A DNA stretch of 6,239 bases from the NCBI GenBank assembly GCA_001838165.1, contig KV835898.1:91961-98199 (forward strand). Direction: 5' to 3'. The notes beneath the pieces are model-generated. The model saw nothing but the letters and a program-made list of their open reading frames with translations, did no database searches and had not been told where the DNA came from. Source of the stretch: Actinomyces sp. HMSC035G02. GTDB taxonomy: Bacteria > Actinomycetota > Actinomycetes > Actinomycetales > Actinomycetaceae. Shown one piece after another: positions 5,788 to 6,239 of this stretch (position 1 is the stretch's first letter; the number at the start of each line of letters is the position of its first letter). A program made the position numbers and the translations under genes.

Positions 5788-5817
5788 TTGCACGGCCGAT
5801 TGTGATGGTGCTAAGCT
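5788..5817 (+). promoter_or_regulatory. Promoter of the tRNA-Ala gene
   Basis: TTGCAC (5788-5793) and TAAGCT (5812-5817) are separated by 18 bases and resemble -35 and -10 hexamers of housekeeping sigma. The expected start near 5824 leaves about 6 bases of 5' leader before the mature tRNA. The order promoter, tRNA, terminator makes a complete single-tRNA unit. Confidence 0.6.
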
Positions 5818-5829
5818 GTTCGAGTCCTT

Positions 5830-5905
5830 GGGGCTATGGCGCAGTTGGTAGCGCGTCTCGTTCGCAATGAGAAGGTCGGGGGTTCGAATCCCCCTAGCTC
5901 CACCA
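5830..5905 (+). tRNA. tRNA-Ala (anticodon CGC), CCA encoded
   Basis: It decodes the alanine codon GCG. The cloverleaf folds completely: acceptor 5830-5836 with 5895-5901, D stem 5839-5842 with 5851-5854, anticodon stem 5856-5860 with 5868-5872, and T stem 5878-5882 with 5890-5894 around the TTCGAAT loop. The anticodon loop is TTCGCAA with CGC at 5863-5865. The third acceptor pair is G3:U70, the main identity element for alanyl-tRNA synthetase, so sequence and structure agree on alanine. The discriminator is A (5902) and CCA is encoded (5903-5905). Total length is 76 bases. Confidence 0.97.
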
Positions 5906-5909
5906 CAGG

Positions 5910-5939
5910 CCGACATCCGATCCGGATGTCGGTTTTTTT
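5910..5939 (+). terminator. Intrinsic terminator of the tRNA-Ala unit
   Basis: A perfect 10-bp stem (5910-5919 with 5923-5932) and a 3-base loop are followed by seven T (5933-5939), starting 5 bases after the encoded CCA. This is a textbook Rho-independent terminator. Confidence 0.95.
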
Positions 5940-6037
5940 GTATGCCTGGGCGTTGTTGCGGTGCTTGTTGCTGTGTTGCTTTGGCGCCGCTGGTGTTCCG
6001 GGCGCCGCGAGTGCTTTGTTGGGCCGGGCTGCTTGGT

Positions 6038-6139
6038 GTGCCCGTGGGCGGCGGCCCGCCCGCGAGCCGTCCGCGCCGCGAGCTGCGCTCGGCGCGTCGT
6101 CTCGAAGCCCGGCCAGGCCCCGCCACCGCCCACGGGCAC
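6038..6139. repeat. 18-bp inverted repeat with 66-bp centre
   Basis: Positions 6038-6055 and 6122-6139 are reverse complements at 17 of 18 bases, including a perfect 14-base core (GTGCCCGTGGGCGG and its complement). The centre contains the first copy of the 34-nt direct repeat. Such an arm pair could form a large hairpin or cruciform, or mark a small repeat element. Confidence 0.6.
6088..6121. repeat. Direct repeat, copy 1 (34 nt)
   Basis: It is identical at 33 of 34 positions to 6206-6239, with the single difference at 6093 (C) versus 6211 (T). The period is 118 bases. The conserved core includes GCGTCGTCTCGAAGCCC. This is too long and too exact for chance. Confidence 0.85.
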
Positions 6140-6148
6140 CGCAGCCAG

Positions 6149-6174
6149 GCCCTCCGGGCCCTCCGGCGCCCTCC
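6149..6174. repeat. Short GCCCTCCGG tandem array
   Basis: GCCCTCCGG occurs twice in tandem (6149-6157 and 6158-6166), followed after one base by a partial copy GCCCTCC (6168-6174). It is a minor low-complexity array between the two direct-repeat copies. Confidence 0.5.
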
Positions 6175-6205
6175 ACACCGGCGGCACCTGGTCACTGATG
6201 TGTGA

Positions 6206-6239
6206 CTCGGTGCGTCGTCTCGAAGCCCGGCCAGGCCCC
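6206..6239. repeat. Direct repeat, copy 2 (34 nt), at the window end
   Basis: This is the second copy of the 6088-6121 repeat. The sequence stops at the exact base where copy 1 ends its match, so the true repeat may be longer. A contig break at a dispersed repeat is the simplest explanation. Confidence 0.8.

Larger units (their letters stand above)
5940..6239. other. GC-rich, repeat-bearing terminal region without a supported gene
   Basis: The final 300 bases hold open frames on several strands, but none has a ribosome binding site or recognisable domain. Long open frames are expected by chance at this GC content. The sequence has direct, inverted and short tandem repeats (listed separately). 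I read it as intergenic. A gene starting beyond the window edge cannot be excluded. Confidence 0.5.

Noticed and set aside
5404..6195. Long minus-strand frame containing GIRTPDLLIANETRYQLRHSP
   Set aside because: The motif is the reverse-strand translation of the tRNA, often mis-annotated. The rest is antisense to the membrane-protein gene and is Arg-rich.
5836..6198. Plus-strand reading frame starting MAQLVARLVRNEKVGGSNPP
   Set aside because: This peptide is the well-known false translation of a tRNA gene; the frame starts inside the tRNA-Ala and runs through its terminator.
6088..6239. CRISPR array
   Set aside because: There are only two repeat copies, 84 bases of GC-rich sequence between them with its own repeats, and no cas genes.
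5830..6239. Integration site of a mobile element at the tRNA
   Set aside because: There is no integrase gene and no second copy of the tRNA 3' end within the window.

Overview
The window looks like chromosomal DNA from a high-GC actinobacterium, most likely of the Actinomyces/Schaalia group (family Actinomycetaceae). This rests on GC-rich codons, actinobacterial protein sequences, and a gene order I recall from Mycobacterium tuberculosis (mscL, 5-FCL, galU, moeA1/glp, rimJ and a membrane protein, Rv0985c to Rv0996). The genus is a guess. The sequence starts with 33 consecutive G, which looks like a sequencing or assembly artefact. It stops exactly at the end of a 34-nt repeat copy. The window is therefore probably a whole short contig from a draft or metagenome assembly.

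Layout. Positions 1-283 hold the poly-G run and a stretch without a credible gene. The minus strand from 1678 to 284 carries 5-formyltetrahydrofolate cyclo-ligase and, after a 290-bp gap, the mechanosensitive channel gene mscL. mscL has a structured leader and ends at a strong intrinsic terminator. A perfect DnaA-box 9-mer lies in the gap between these two genes. The plus strand from 1719 carries galU, glp (MoeA/gephyrin family) and rimJ (GNAT acetyltransferase) in a tight operon: there are 5 bp between galU and glp, and a 4-base ATGA overlap between glp and rimJ. After 155 bp comes a gene for a three-helix membrane protein of the Rv0996 type. A self-contained tRNA-Ala(CGC) unit with promoter, gene and terminator follows. 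The last 300 bases are GC-rich, repeat-bearing and apparently non-coding.

How the genes fit together. GalU supplies UDP-glucose for the envelope, MscL is an osmotic safety valve, and the cyclo-ligase recycles folate. The most interesting part is glp plus the membrane protein. In Corynebacterium a gephyrin-like protein (Glp) works in the divisome by binding FtsZ together with a membrane receptor (GLR). The membrane protein here has the features I would expect of that receptor. The Glp here has lost the two lysines of the usual MoeA KPGKP loop, so a structural or division role may outweigh molybdenum insertion. In front of the membrane-protein gene sit a 9-bp-periodic array resembling the MtrA box and a -10 element 6 bp from a GTG codon. 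A -10 element lies at a similar distance from the galU start. Both genes are therefore candidates for leaderless transcription.
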